The position numbers were made by a program, and so were the translations under genes. From Butyricicoccus faecihominis (GTDB lineage Bacteria > Bacillota > Clostridia > Oscillospirales > Butyricicoccaceae): a DNA stretch of 64,000 nucleotides. The notes beneath the pieces were generated by a model. It saw nothing but the letters and a program-made list of their open reading frames with translations, ran no database searches and was not told where the DNA came from. Positions 9,641-16,405 of this stretch are shown here, in pieces (positions within the stretch are counted from its first letter, which is position 1; each line of letters starts with the position of its first letter). Location: positions 62,001 through 126,000 of the forward strand of contig NZ_JANGCE010000004.1 of assembly GCF_024462775.1 (NCBI RefSeq), read 5' to 3'.

Positions 9641-9671
9641 ATGATAAACTATAGGGTAACACCATAGTCAA
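9641..9671 (-). promoter_or_regulatory. MerR-type promoter/operator with 19-bp spacer
   Basis: On the minus strand, TTGACT (9671-9666) and TATCAT (9646-9641) are separated by exactly 19 bp. That spacing is too long for normal sigma-A use and is typical of promoters untwisted by MerR activators. An imperfect dyad, CTATAGGGT/ACACCATAG, fills the spacer. It drives the MATE gene and abuts the regulator's start. Confidence 0.75.
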
Positions 9672-9683
9672 GAGGTTTTTTCA

Positions 9684-10520
9684 ATGAGCGAGATGCAAAA
9701 GCTTTATTTTAACACCGGCGAATTCGCCCGCCTATGCGGCACGACAAAGGAAACGTTGTTTTATTATGACCGCATCGGCATTTTAAAACCGGATAAGGTG
9801 GCGCCGAACGGTTACCGCTGTTATTCCTGCACGCAGTTTCTCGATTATGACTTGATTCGCGTGCTGGGGCAAGCGGGCAGCAGCCTGAAAGAGATCAAAT
9901 GGTATTTGGAGCATTACGACAGTCATCATTTTTTATCCCTTTTGCGCGAAAAACAAGAAAAGATCGCCATACAGCGCAGACGCTTGGAGCAGATGGAGCA
10001 AATGCTCGCGCATACGGTAACCATGACTGAACGGGCGCTTGGGGCGGTATATGGCGAACCGTATATAGAGCGGCAGGAGAGGGAGCTGCTGCTCGCCGTG
10101 CCGCTCGCGCCCGGCGAAGGAGAGCGGGCGGAGGGCATCGTCGCGCGGCTGGCCGAACATTTTGCGCGCTGCGAGCAATATAGGCTGGCGGACAAATTTC
10201 CGCTCGGTTCGATCATTCCCCGGGAAAACGTGCTGCGCGGCAGCGATGAGGAAAGCTTTTTCTTCAGCCGCGTGCCTGCGGATTTTGAACACGAGGGCCT
10301 GTATCAAAAACCGGCGGGCAGCTATGCCACCATTTTGCATAAAGGCAAAAGCGAGACCTTTGGGGACGCATACCGCGTTCTGCTGCGATATATCGAAGAA
10401 CAAGGCCGCGTGGTATGCGGTAACTGCTATGTATATGATCTGGTCAGCTATCTGGCTTCGGGCACGGAAGAGAATTTTGTCTATCAAATTTCCATTCAAA
10501 TCAGCCCTGCCCCCCAATGA
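9684..10520 (+). CDS. MerR family regulator with C-terminal effector-binding domain
   Basis: A 278-residue activator. Residues 7-75 form a MerR winged helix (YFNTGEFARLCGTTKETLFYYDRIGILKP, then GYRCYS), followed by a coiled coil near 85-115 and a GyrI-like/BmrR-like ligand-binding domain from about 125. BmrR-type proteins sense lipophilic cations and activate a drug pump. The divergent MATE gene with a 19-bp-spacer promoter is the evident target. The ribosome binding site is AGAGG. Confidence 0.88.
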   Translation: MSEMQKLYFNTGEFARLCGTTKETLFYYDRIGILKPDKVAPNGYRCYSCTQFLDYDLIRVLGQAGSSLKEIKWYLEHYDSHHFLSLLREKQEKIAIQRRRLEQMEQMLAHTVTMTERALGAVYGEPYIERQERELLLAVPLAPGEGERAEGIVARLAEHFARCEQYRLADKFPLGSIIPRENVLRGSDEESFFFSRVPADFEHEGLYQKPAGSYATILHKGKSETFGDAYRVLLRYIEEQGRVVCGNCYVYDLVSYLASGTEENFVYQISIQISPAPQ

Positions 10521-10698
10521 AAAGAGGGGGTGAACTTGTGTGAAAAAAATAGACTTTTATGAGAACTTGTGATATACTGACGATAATAAAGACGAAAATG
10601 AGAGACAACCGGCATGGGCTATCCGTGCGCTCCTGAAACGGCACAAACGATAGAAAATGCTTAATGAAAAAAATTATCAATAATTTTCGCCAAACCCC

Positions 10699-10727
10699 TT
10701 GACAAAATCGGGGGTCAATACTATACT
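10699..10727 (+). promoter_or_regulatory. Promoter of the Rrf2-rubrerythrin operon
   Basis: TTGACA (10699-10704), a 17-nt spacer and TATACT (10722-10727) make a near-consensus promoter. The flanking ACCCC and GGGGT form a dyad across the -35, a plausible autoregulatory Rrf2 site. The 10521-10698 stretch upstream is AT-rich with no gene seen. Confidence 0.75.
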
Positions 10728-10761
10728 AAAGATGTTCCAATTAGAGAAAGGAAGGGACGAC

Positions 10762-11172
10762 TTGAGAATCACGCATGAAGCGGATTACGCGATTCGCGTG
10801 GCCTACTGTCTCGGCTTGGCTGGGGGTAAGCAATGCGCCAAGGATATTTCGGAATCTACCGGCGTAACATTGCGCTTTGCCCTAAAGATCCTTCGCAAGC
10901 TCACGCAGGCCGGTATTACCAGATCTTATAAAGGTGTATCCGGTGGCTACGAATTGGGCCGCGCCCCTTCCGAAATTAGCCTTGGCGAGATCATTGAAAG
11001 CATAGACGGGCCGATTGCGATCAATCACTGCCTGTCCAATGAATTTCAGTGCACCCGCGTAGGCGACCGGAATGAATGCGATTTTCACCGTGTGTTTGGC
11101 GAGATCAACCGCTCGCTGCGAAAAGAGCTGTTCGCCATCACGCTGGATCGGTTTATTCCATTACACAGCTAA
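10762..11172 (+). CDS. Rrf2 family transcriptional regulator, probable Fe-S sensor
   Basis: A 136-residue protein starting at TTG 10762 behind GAAAGGAAGG. The N-terminal winged helix (ITHEADYAIRVAYCLG, KILRKLTQAGITRSYKGVSGGYELGR) matches IscR/NsrR/RsrR proteins. Three cysteines in HCLSNEFQC and NECDFH occupy the place of the cluster ligands in the family, so a redox- or NO-sensitive Fe-S cluster is inferred. Reverse rubrerythrin starts 40 nt downstream, which suggests this regulator controls peroxide defence. Confidence 0.88.
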   Translation: MRITHEADYAIRVAYCLGLAGGKQCAKDISESTGVTLRFALKILRKLTQAGITRSYKGVSGGYELGRAPSEISLGEIIESIDGPIAINHCLSNEFQCTRVGDRNECDFHRVFGEINRSLRKELFAITLDRFIPLHS

Positions 11173-11212
11173 CCTATATTATAAAAATTATTTTACTTAG
11201 GAGGAAAAAACC

Positions 11213-11755
11213 ATGAAAAAGTTTGTATGTTCTGTCTGCGGTTATGTTCACGAGGGCGATTCCGCCCCGTCTGAGTGCCCGATCTGCCACGCTCCGGCCG
11301 ATAAGTTCAAGGAGCAGTCCGGCGAGAAGACTTGGGCTGCCGAGCACGTTGTAGGCGTTGCCAAGGGCGCTCCGCAGGAGATCATCGACGGTCTTCGCAT
11401 GAACTTCGAGGGCGAGTGCTCCGAGGTCGGCATGTATCTGGCGATGGCGCGCGTCGCGCACCGCGAGGGCTATCCGGAAATCGGCCTGTACTGGGAGAAG
11501 GCCGCTTACGAAGAGGCCGAGCATGCTTCCAAGTTTGCCGAACTGCTTGGCGAAGTAGTGACCGACTCCACCAAGAAGAACCTCGAAATGCGTGTAGACG
11601 CTGAGAACGGCGCGACCGCCGGCAAGTTCGAGCTGGCCAAGCTGGCGAAGCAGCACAACCTCGACGCGATCCATGACACCGTTCATGAGATGGCGCGCGA
11701 CGAGGCGAGACATGGGAAAGCATTTGAAGGCCTCCTGAAGAGATACTTCAACTAA
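11213..11755 (+). CDS. Reverse rubrerythrin, 3' end supplied by the mobile element
   Basis: A 180-residue peroxide-scavenging diiron protein. The N-terminus is a rubredoxin domain ([15 protein letters not shown]) and the C-terminus a ferritin-like four-helix domain with Glu/His ligands ([14 protein letters not shown]-type helix, [19 protein letters not shown]). In anaerobes such proteins reduce H2O2 with electrons from NADH via rubredoxin-type carriers. The last 19 codons use AGA, GGG, AAA and GCA, unlike the GC-rich preceding codons. A synonymous host-like version of the same codons lies at 28,272-28,328. The gene has therefore been cut and repaired by the integrated element, in the codons for the last diiron ligands. 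Confidence 0.92.
   Translation: MKKFVCSVCGYVHEGDSAPSECPICHAPADKFKEQSGEKTWAAEHVVGVAKGAPQEIIDGLRMNFEGECSEVGMYLAMARVAHREGYPEIGLYWEKAAYEEAEHASKFAELLGEVVTDSTKKNLEMRVDAENGATAGKFELAKLAKQHNLDAIHDTVHEMARDEARHGKAFEGLLKRYFN
11699..11703 (+). repeat. Left attachment core (attL)
   Basis: GACGA within the rubrerythrin codons for Asp-Glu. Sequence to the left is host-like in codon use; sequence to the right is element-like. It matches the right junction at 28272-28276. Core length is the minimum identity I can see. Confidence 0.6.
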
Positions 11756-11776
11756 GCTGAAATAACAACATTTAAG

Positions 11777-11817
11777 CCCCTTGACAATGGGAAATACCCT
11801 ATTGTCAAGGGGTTTTT
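11777..11817 (+). terminator. Intrinsic terminator after rubrerythrin, element-borne
   Basis: CCCCTTGACAAT pairs with ATTGTCAAGGGG and is followed by TTTTT. It lies inside the element, so the element brought a new terminator for the gene it repaired. The host's original terminator is at 28351-28382. Confidence 0.88.
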
Positions 11818-11894
11818 CTAATTTCTGAACATGATACTAAAACACTGATTTGTTGTTATCTCAACCTGTCCTCCCAATACGTTTTTGAGGATTT

Positions 11895-11970
11895 GAAGGG
11901 AAATTGAAGGGAAAAATCCTCTGTTTTACCCCTGAAAAAGTCTTTCCCTTCAGTGCTTTTCCCTTGAGCT
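11895..11970. repeat. Left-end arm-type repeats (AAGGGAA)
   Basis: Two direct TGAAGGGAA copies (about 11895-11917) are followed by two inverted copies (TTCCCTTCA, TTCCCTTGA, about 11943-11966). The same TGAAGGGAAATTGAAGGGAA unit recurs at the right end near 28194. Such repeated sites at both ends of an element fit integrase arm-domain binding. Confidence 0.6.
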
Positions 11971-11971
11971 G

Positions 11972-12008
11972 CCTTGTAGCCCTTGCGTCCCAAGGGCTAC
12001 AAGGTTTT
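11972..12008 (+). terminator. Hairpin with short T run in the left end
   Basis: CCTTGTAGCCCTTG (11972-11985) pairs with CAAGGGCTACAAGG (11991-12004), followed by TTTT. It may block read-through from rubrerythrin into the element. The rest of 11818-12151 holds arm repeats, a palindrome and the XRE terminator, with no credible gene. Confidence 0.6.
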
Positions 12009-12044
12009 AGACCTTTCCCATGAGTAAGGATTTGAGAGGTCATT

Positions 12045-12062
12045 TTGAAATATGTATTTCAA
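12045..12062. repeat. 18-bp palindrome, copy 1
   Basis: TTGAAATATGTATTTCAA is a near-perfect dyad. It resembles copies at 16323-16340 and 23945-23962. It abuts the dispersed GAACAAAAAGTG motif, as a protein-binding module might. Confidence 0.6.
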
Positions 12063-12082
12063 AAAGAACAAAAAGTGTGTGC
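12061..12082 (+). repeat. Dispersed GAACAAAARGTG motif, copy 1
   Basis: A 22-nt sequence containing GAACAAAAAGTGTGTGC. The identical 22 nt occurs inverted at 18277-18298, and shorter copies lie at 16196-16213, 16382-16402, 18101-18116 and 24038-24053. Confidence 0.6.
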
Positions 12083-12084
12083 AT

Positions 12085-12150
12085 TGAGAGTAAAATAAAA
12101 ATGCTACTACCACATTCCACCTTTGCATGGTAGAATAGTGGCAGTAGCTT
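12085..12150 (-). terminator. Terminator of the XRE regulator
   Basis: On the minus strand GCTACTGCCAC pairs with GTGGTAGTAGC around an inner helix and is followed by ATTTTTATTTTA. Confidence 0.75.
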
Positions 12151-12151
12151 T

Positions 12152-12391
12152 CTATTTATCAAATTTTAGTAACGTATCAGGCTCAATTTCCAATGCGTCA
12201 GCAATATCAAATAGTGTCCTGAGAGAAATTCCTTTGCTAACAGAGGGGGCTTCAATCATTCCTACATAGCCAGCAGACTTTCCAATCTTCTCTGCTAAAT
12301 CCTCTTGGCTTAGACCACGCAATTTTCTATAATAACTGATCTTCAGGCTCATTTGTAAAATCTTGGTTTTGTAGTCATAGTCAGATACCAA
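12152..12391 (-). CDS. XRE family helix-turn-helix regulator
   Basis: A 79-residue cytosolic DNA-binding protein, nearly all HTH_3 domain: SYYRKLRGLSQEDLAEKIGKSAGYVGMIEAP, then ISLRTLFDIADALEIEPDTLL. A TTG start is chosen because GAGGTGAT sits 4-5 nt before it; a GTG three codons upstream is possible. It is transcribed away from the secreted-protein gene and lies at the left end, where an element's repressor or control gene is often placed. The probable operator is the AACTTTA/TAAAGTT dyad at 12456-12472. Confidence 0.85.
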   Translation of the reverse strand: MVSDYDYKTKILQMSLKISYYRKLRGLSQEDLAEKIGKSAGYVGMIEAPSVSKGISLRTLFDIADALEIEPDTLLKFDK

Positions 12392-12420
12392 ACTTATCAC
12401 CTCTATTTAAGGTTACACCA

Positions 12421-12472
12421 TTGACAAGTTATGTAGTATCTTCTAAAATATAAGTAACTTTAACGTAAAGTT
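12421..12472 (+). promoter_or_regulatory. Promoter and dyad operator of the stalk-protein genes
   Basis: TTGACA (12421-12426), 17 nt, then TAAAAT (12444-12449). Seven nt downstream is a perfect 7-bp dyad, AACTTTA-ACG-TAAAGTT (12456-12472), placed to block transcription when bound. The divergent XRE protein is the natural candidate ligand. Confidence 0.65.
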
Positions 12473-12510
12473 AAAATAGAGCAAAATGAAAAAGAAAAGG
12501 GGTACAAAAA

Positions 12511-14298
12511 ATGAAAAAATTCCTATCTAGTATTTTGGCAACAGTCATGTTGTTGTCAGTCTTGACAGTTCCAGCTTATGCTTCTACTTGGGTTGTTCCT
12601 GTCAATAAGACACCATTGCCTTTCACAGATGCAGATTATCTGAGAGAGGATTTTGGTTATCAGGATTATAAGGAGTATATTAGTGGTCCAACAGATAAGA
12701 AAGCAGTAGCTTGGCCTGAAGGTGCAACAGTAGTTAAAAATGCTATCTTAAATGAAGGTGGGGATATTAGAGATAATGAAGATTATGATAGTAGTGCAAC
12801 TACTATTACTCTTCCAAAGAGTACAGTAATAATTGGTCTTGGTTGTTTGAATTATCGTAAAAGTGTAACAACAATAAATTGGAAAGACCTTGTGAACTTG
12901 AAGTTTATTGATGGGCTTTCAGTAGGTTATACAAAGATTTCTACTTTGGATTTGACAAACACTCAGGTAGTAAGGATTGGTGATGCTGCATTTAGTAATT
13001 CAAATAATCTGACTACTTTTAAAGCGCCTTCTACTTTAAAGAGGATTGATGCTCATGCTTTTGAGGGCTGTTTGAGAATTACAACTTTGGAACTAAATGA
13101 GGGCTTGGAGTATATTGGTGAAAGTGCTCTTGATTCAGGGTATGGATATAATAATGTTATCATCCCTTCAACAGTAACTTATATTGGTTCAAATGGTCTG
13201 AGAACAGACAAGACTTATAAGGTCTATCAGGGTTCTTATGGTGAGCAGTGGTGTAAGGATAATAATGTAAAGTATACCTATGTTGATGGTTCTACAACAC
13301 CATCCACCACCCCTCCAACCACCCCAACCACCAACCCATCTCAAAATACAACAGCTCCTACAATGGAACACACTCAAAAAGTTGGTGGCGTAACATTTTC
13401 AAACTTTGTATCACAAAAAGAAATAGTGGCTAAAGATACAAATAGTGTAGATATTCCTGTATTTGTGGTAGAGATTGGCCCAAATGGTTGTATGCGTTCT
13501 GATGTAGATAATACAGATTTTATTTATTGGTCTGCGGGTAGTTGGGGTGCTTCTAATCCTTATAATGGAGAAACGTATGGTGTATACACAGATAAGGGTG
13601 CTTGGAATGGTGATTATCGTACAGAAACTTTAGATATGCATAACATTACGCCTTATCCTTCCACAAAGAATAGCAATGGTACTTGGAGTAAGGGTCTAAC
13701 TTGGCAGTATGGTGATTTTGATACAGAATATGTAGATTATAATAAATATCGTGTAACAGTTAATGAGGGTAAAAATGTTTATTACTATTATATCAAGGTA
13801 GTCCAAAATCCAGTTTACTCTACCAATACAGAAACCTCAGTAACTCCTTCTACCCCCTCTCAATCAGCAACAGCCAATCCAAACAATTCAAAGGTCTTGG
13901 TAAATGGTAAAACAGTTGCTTTTGATGCCTACAATATCAACAACAATAATTATTTCAAGCTGAGAGATATTGCACAGGTATTAAGAGGAACAGATAAGCA
14001 ATTTGAGGTAGTTTGGGATTCAAGTAAGAATGCCATTAACATGACTTCCAACAAGGCTTATACAACAGTAGGTGGGGAGTTAAAGACAGGTGATGGTGTA
14101 ACAAAGGAATGTGTTTTGAATAGTTCTCCAATCTATAAGGATGGGGTACAGGTAAGCCTAACAGCTTATACAATCAATGGAAATAACTATTTCAAGCTGA
14201 GGGATTTGGGTGAAGCGTTTAATTTTGATGTGTCTTGGGATGCAGGTCAAAATGCGGTAGTAATTGATACGAGTCATGCTTATAATGCTGATACCTAA
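12511..14298 (+). CDS. Secreted leucine-rich-repeat protein with copper-amine-oxidase-like stalk domain
   Basis: A 595-residue exported protein. The signal peptide MKKFLSSILATVMLLSVL ends at an AYA site near residue 25. Residues 70-250 contain BspA-type leucine-rich repeats (IGDAAFSNSNNLTTFKAPSTLKRIDAHAFEGC, LEYIGESAL). A Thr/Pro linker follows (about 263-285), then a region of unknown fold. The C-terminal 130 residues form a PF07833-like domain with two similar halves (NNYFKLRDIAQVL and NNYFKLRDLGEAF). No sortase motif or lipobox is seen. It probably acts at the cell surface, perhaps in adhesion. The start has AAAGGGG upstream. The neighbour downstream shares the C-terminal domain. Confidence 0.8.
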   Translation: MKKFLSSILATVMLLSVLTVPAYASTWVVPVNKTPLPFTDADYLREDFGYQDYKEYISGPTDKKAVAWPEGATVVKNAILNEGGDIRDNEDYDSSATTITLPKSTVIIGLGCLNYRKSVTTINWKDLVNLKFIDGLSVGYTKISTLDLTNTQVVRIGDAAFSNSNNLTTFKAPSTLKRIDAHAFEGCLRITTLELNEGLEYIGESALDSGYGYNNVIIPSTVTYIGSNGLRTDKTYKVYQGSYGEQWCKDNNVKYTYVDGSTTPSTTPPTTPTTNPSQNTTAPTMEHTQKVGGVTFSNFVSQKEIVAKDTNSVDIPVFVVEIGPNGCMRSDVDNTDFIYWSAGSWGASNPYNGETYGVYTDKGAWNGDYRTETLDMHNITPYPSTKNSNGTWSKGLTWQYGDFDTEYVDYNKYRVTVNEGKNVYYYYIKVVQNPVYSTNTETSVTPSTPSQSATANPNNSKVLVNGKTVAFDAYNINNNNYFKLRDIAQVLRGTDKQFEVVWDSSKNAINMTSNKAYTTVGGELKTGDGVTKECVLNSSPIYKDGVQVSLTAYTINGNNYFKLRDLGEAFNFDVSWDAGQNAVVIDTSHAYNADT

Positions 14299-14354
14299 TT
14301 TAATATACAACTGATCTTTCAGTGTATATAAAAAACAAAAGGAGATAGGGAAAA

Positions 14355-15308
14355 ATGAGGAACACAGTAAGAAAAGCACTTTCAATGTGTCTGGTGCTGG
14401 TAATAGTACTGGCAATGGGAACAACTGCACTTGCAGTTGAAACAGTCAAACTAAATGGCTATCCCAACAATAAGGTTGGTGAAGAAGGAATTACAGCAGA
14501 GTTTCAAGTTAGTATTTCTAATGTGGTAAGAAAGGATAGCAATATCCATGCTTCTTTAGGTGAAGTCTATGTTTGTCAAGCACCTGCTGTTGTAACTTCT
14601 CTTGATGAACTTTCTGGATTTGGTGTTTCTACCTTTGTTCCTATGATGGATACATATATCGAAGGTGAATATCTGATACCTGATGGCCAAACTGAAAGTT
14701 GGTTTGAGGAAGAGGTTTCTTCTATCCCTGCTGGTACTAAATTTACTCTGACTACCCCTGGACTTTATTATGTCTATGGAAACTATGGGGCTTTGGAAGG
14801 TGGAGTTACACAAGTAATTCTTGTTGAGGGTTCTTCCACTACTCCCACCACACCTACTACCCCTCCTGCAACTAATGCCATTACTGCAACTCCCACTAGT
14901 TCCAAAGTTCTTGTAAATGGTACTGCAATGGAGTTTGACGCATATACCATCAATGGAAACAATTATTTCAAGCTGAGGGATGTTGCAAAGGTAGTTTCTG
15001 GTTCAGAAAAGCAATTTGAAGTCACTTGGAATAGTGAGAAAAAAGCGATTGATATGGTGTCTGGCCAGCCCTACACAGTAGTTGGTGGTGAAATGGCAAA
15101 GGGGGATGGCACTTCTAAGAGTGCTACCCTGAATACTTCTACTGTCTACAAGGATGGTGCAGTAGTGGAACTGACTGCTTATACTATTAATGGGAACAAT
15201 TATTTCAAGTTGAGAGATTTGGGTCAGGCTTTCAATTTCAATGTGTCTTGGGATGGTGCTAATAACTGCATTGTCGTGAACACCTCTGAGGGCTATACTG
15301 CTGATTAA
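14355..15308 (+). CDS. Secreted protein with copper-amine-oxidase-like stalk domain
   Basis: A 317-residue exported protein. It has a signal peptide (hydrophobic residues 12-26, ALA cleavage site), a unique N-terminal domain of about 140 residues, a Thr/Pro linker (TTPTTPTTPPATN), and the same C-terminal PF07833-like domain as its upstream neighbour (SKVLVNG, NNYFKLRDVAKVV, NNYFKLRDLGQAF). It lies 56 nt downstream with its own AGGAG, probably on the same transcript. The shared C-terminus suggests a common surface partner or anchor. The N-terminal domain is not one I recognise. Confidence 0.78.
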   Translation: MRNTVRKALSMCLVLVIVLAMGTTALAVETVKLNGYPNNKVGEEGITAEFQVSISNVVRKDSNIHASLGEVYVCQAPAVVTSLDELSGFGVSTFVPMMDTYIEGEYLIPDGQTESWFEEEVSSIPAGTKFTLTTPGLYYVYGNYGALEGGVTQVILVEGSSTTPTTPTTPPATNAITATPTSSKVLVNGTAMEFDAYTINGNNYFKLRDVAKVVSGSEKQFEVTWNSEKKAIDMVSGQPYTVVGGEMAKGDGTSKSATLNTSTVYKDGAVVELTAYTINGNNYFKLRDLGQAFNFNVSWDGANNCIVVNTSEGYTAD

Positions 15309-15325
15309 CCAACTGAATTTCTTTT

Positions 15326-15363
15326 AAGGTGTGCGCCGATCTCCGGTGCACACCTTTATTTTG
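15326..15363 (+). terminator. Terminator of the stalk-protein operon
   Basis: AAGGTGTGC pairs with GTGCACACCTT across a GC-rich apex, followed by TATTTTGTTT. Confidence 0.8.
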
Positions 15364-15442
15364 TTTGGACACTTGTACCTACTGAGTGGACAGAAAATTT
15401 TATCTTCCTTTGAATGTGATTATTCAAAGGAGGATGGAGCAA

Positions 15443-16048
15443 GTGCAAATTAGTGAGATAGTAGCTTTTCTTGAAAATGCTTATCAGGTTCTAAATTTAA
15501 AATACTTCAATGGGGAGCTGCCCCCAGTAGTGATTACAGTACAGTCAAGCCCAAAAGCCTATGGACACTATACAACTTGGGATGCTTGGAAAAAGGAAGA
15601 TGCAGGATTTAGAGAAATAAACATAGGGGCTGAAACTCTTGACAGACCAATAGAAAATACTATTGCTACCCTTATCCATGAGATGGTACATCATTACTGT
15701 GCTATGAGTGGAATTAAAGATACTTCAAGAGGTGGAACTTATCACAACAAAAATTTCAAAAGGGAAGCTGAGCTAAGAGGACTAATCATAGGATATGACA
15801 CAAGGATAGGCCATAGCCCTACAAGCCCCTCAGAGAGCCTTGTAGCCTTTATAGAGGAACAAGGGTGGACAGGTATTGATCTGTCCAGAAAAGGGCTTGT
15901 AGGGCTTGCAGGGGGCAAAGGTGGAGGAAGGACTAGTAATGTGAGAAAGTATGTGTGTCCTGAATGTGGGTGTAGTGTAAGGGCTACTAAGGAAGTTCAC
16001 ATAGGTTGTCTGGACTGTGATACAGTCATGGAGCTTGAAGAAAAATAG
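15443..16048 (+). CDS. SprT-like zinc metalloprotease domain protein
   Basis: A 201-residue protein of the SprT/Spartan-like fold. The active site HEMVHHY lies near residue 80, followed by a further His-rich stretch (GGTYHNKNFKREAE). The C-terminus is a zinc ribbon (CPECGC and GCLDC). SprT-like proteases act on DNA-bound proteins, and several are carried by phages and mobile elements. The GTG at 15443 is chosen because AAAGGAGG lies 9 nt upstream. It sits directly upstream of the methyltransferase chimera but is separated from it by a terminator. Confidence 0.82.
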   Translation: MQISEIVAFLENAYQVLNLKYFNGELPPVVITVQSSPKAYGHYTTWDAWKKEDAGFREINIGAETLDRPIENTIATLIHEMVHHYCAMSGIKDTSRGGTYHNKNFKREAELRGLIIGYDTRIGHSPTSPSESLVAFIEEQGWTGIDLSRKGLVGLAGGKGGGRTSNVRKYVCPECGCSVRATKEVHIGCLDCDTVMELEEK

Positions 16049-16195
16049 AGTAAATTTTAATCTAATAAATCCTGAACTATCAAATGGTTGGGCAGGATTT
16101 TTTAAATGCTCAAAATCTGCAAAAATCCACTTTGGAGAATAAAGAAAAATCCTTGTGTGAGATAGATTCATTGAGTGCAGCCACTACCTAAAAAT

Positions 16196-16213
16196 GCCCA
16201 CCTTTTGTTCTTT
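16196..16213 (-). repeat. Dispersed GAACAAAARGTG motif, copy 2
   Basis: Minus-strand AAAGAACAAAAGGTGGGC in the gap between the SprT and methyltransferase genes. It faces the plus-strand copy at 16382-16402 across a terminator. The 16049-16405 gap contains these motifs, the terminator and a palindrome; I see no gene. Confidence 0.55.
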
Positions 16214-16280
16214 GTGGTTTGACAGCTTTAAAATGGATTTGGTCAAAAAATGAGTTCTGAAATACAATTTTCATAAAAGT

Positions 16281-16322
16281 ATAGGAGTAGCCCCCGCCGA
16301 TCACGGCGGGGGCTACTCCTAT
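16281..16322. terminator. Very stable hairpin, SprT terminator
   Basis: A perfect 19-bp stem (ATAGGAGTAGCCCCCGCCG and complement) with an ATCA loop stands out from the AT-rich surroundings. The T run after it is short. Confidence 0.75.
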
Positions 16323-16340
16323 TTGAATATGTATATTCAA
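16323..16340. repeat. 18-bp palindrome, copy 2
   Basis: TTGAATATGTATATTCAA directly follows the hairpin. It is near-perfectly self-complementary and matches the copy at 23945-23962 in the opposite sense. Confidence 0.6.
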
Positions 16341-16381
16341 TATTGTCAGGAGCTGGAGGGTAGGTTATACTGAAAACATAG

Positions 16382-16402
16382 AAAAGAACAAAAGGTGGGT
16401 GC
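16382..16402 (+). repeat. Dispersed GAACAAAARGTG motif, copy 3
   Basis: GAACAAAAGGTGGGTGC directly before the methyltransferase ATG. The AAGGTGGG part doubles as its ribosome binding site, so a protein binding this DNA, or an RNA element here, could control the gene. Confidence 0.6.
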
Positions 16403-16405
16403 AGT

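Noticed and set aside
11861-12043. 60-codon minus-strand frame in the left end
   Set aside because: It consists of the arm repeats and hairpin; no ribosome binding site.
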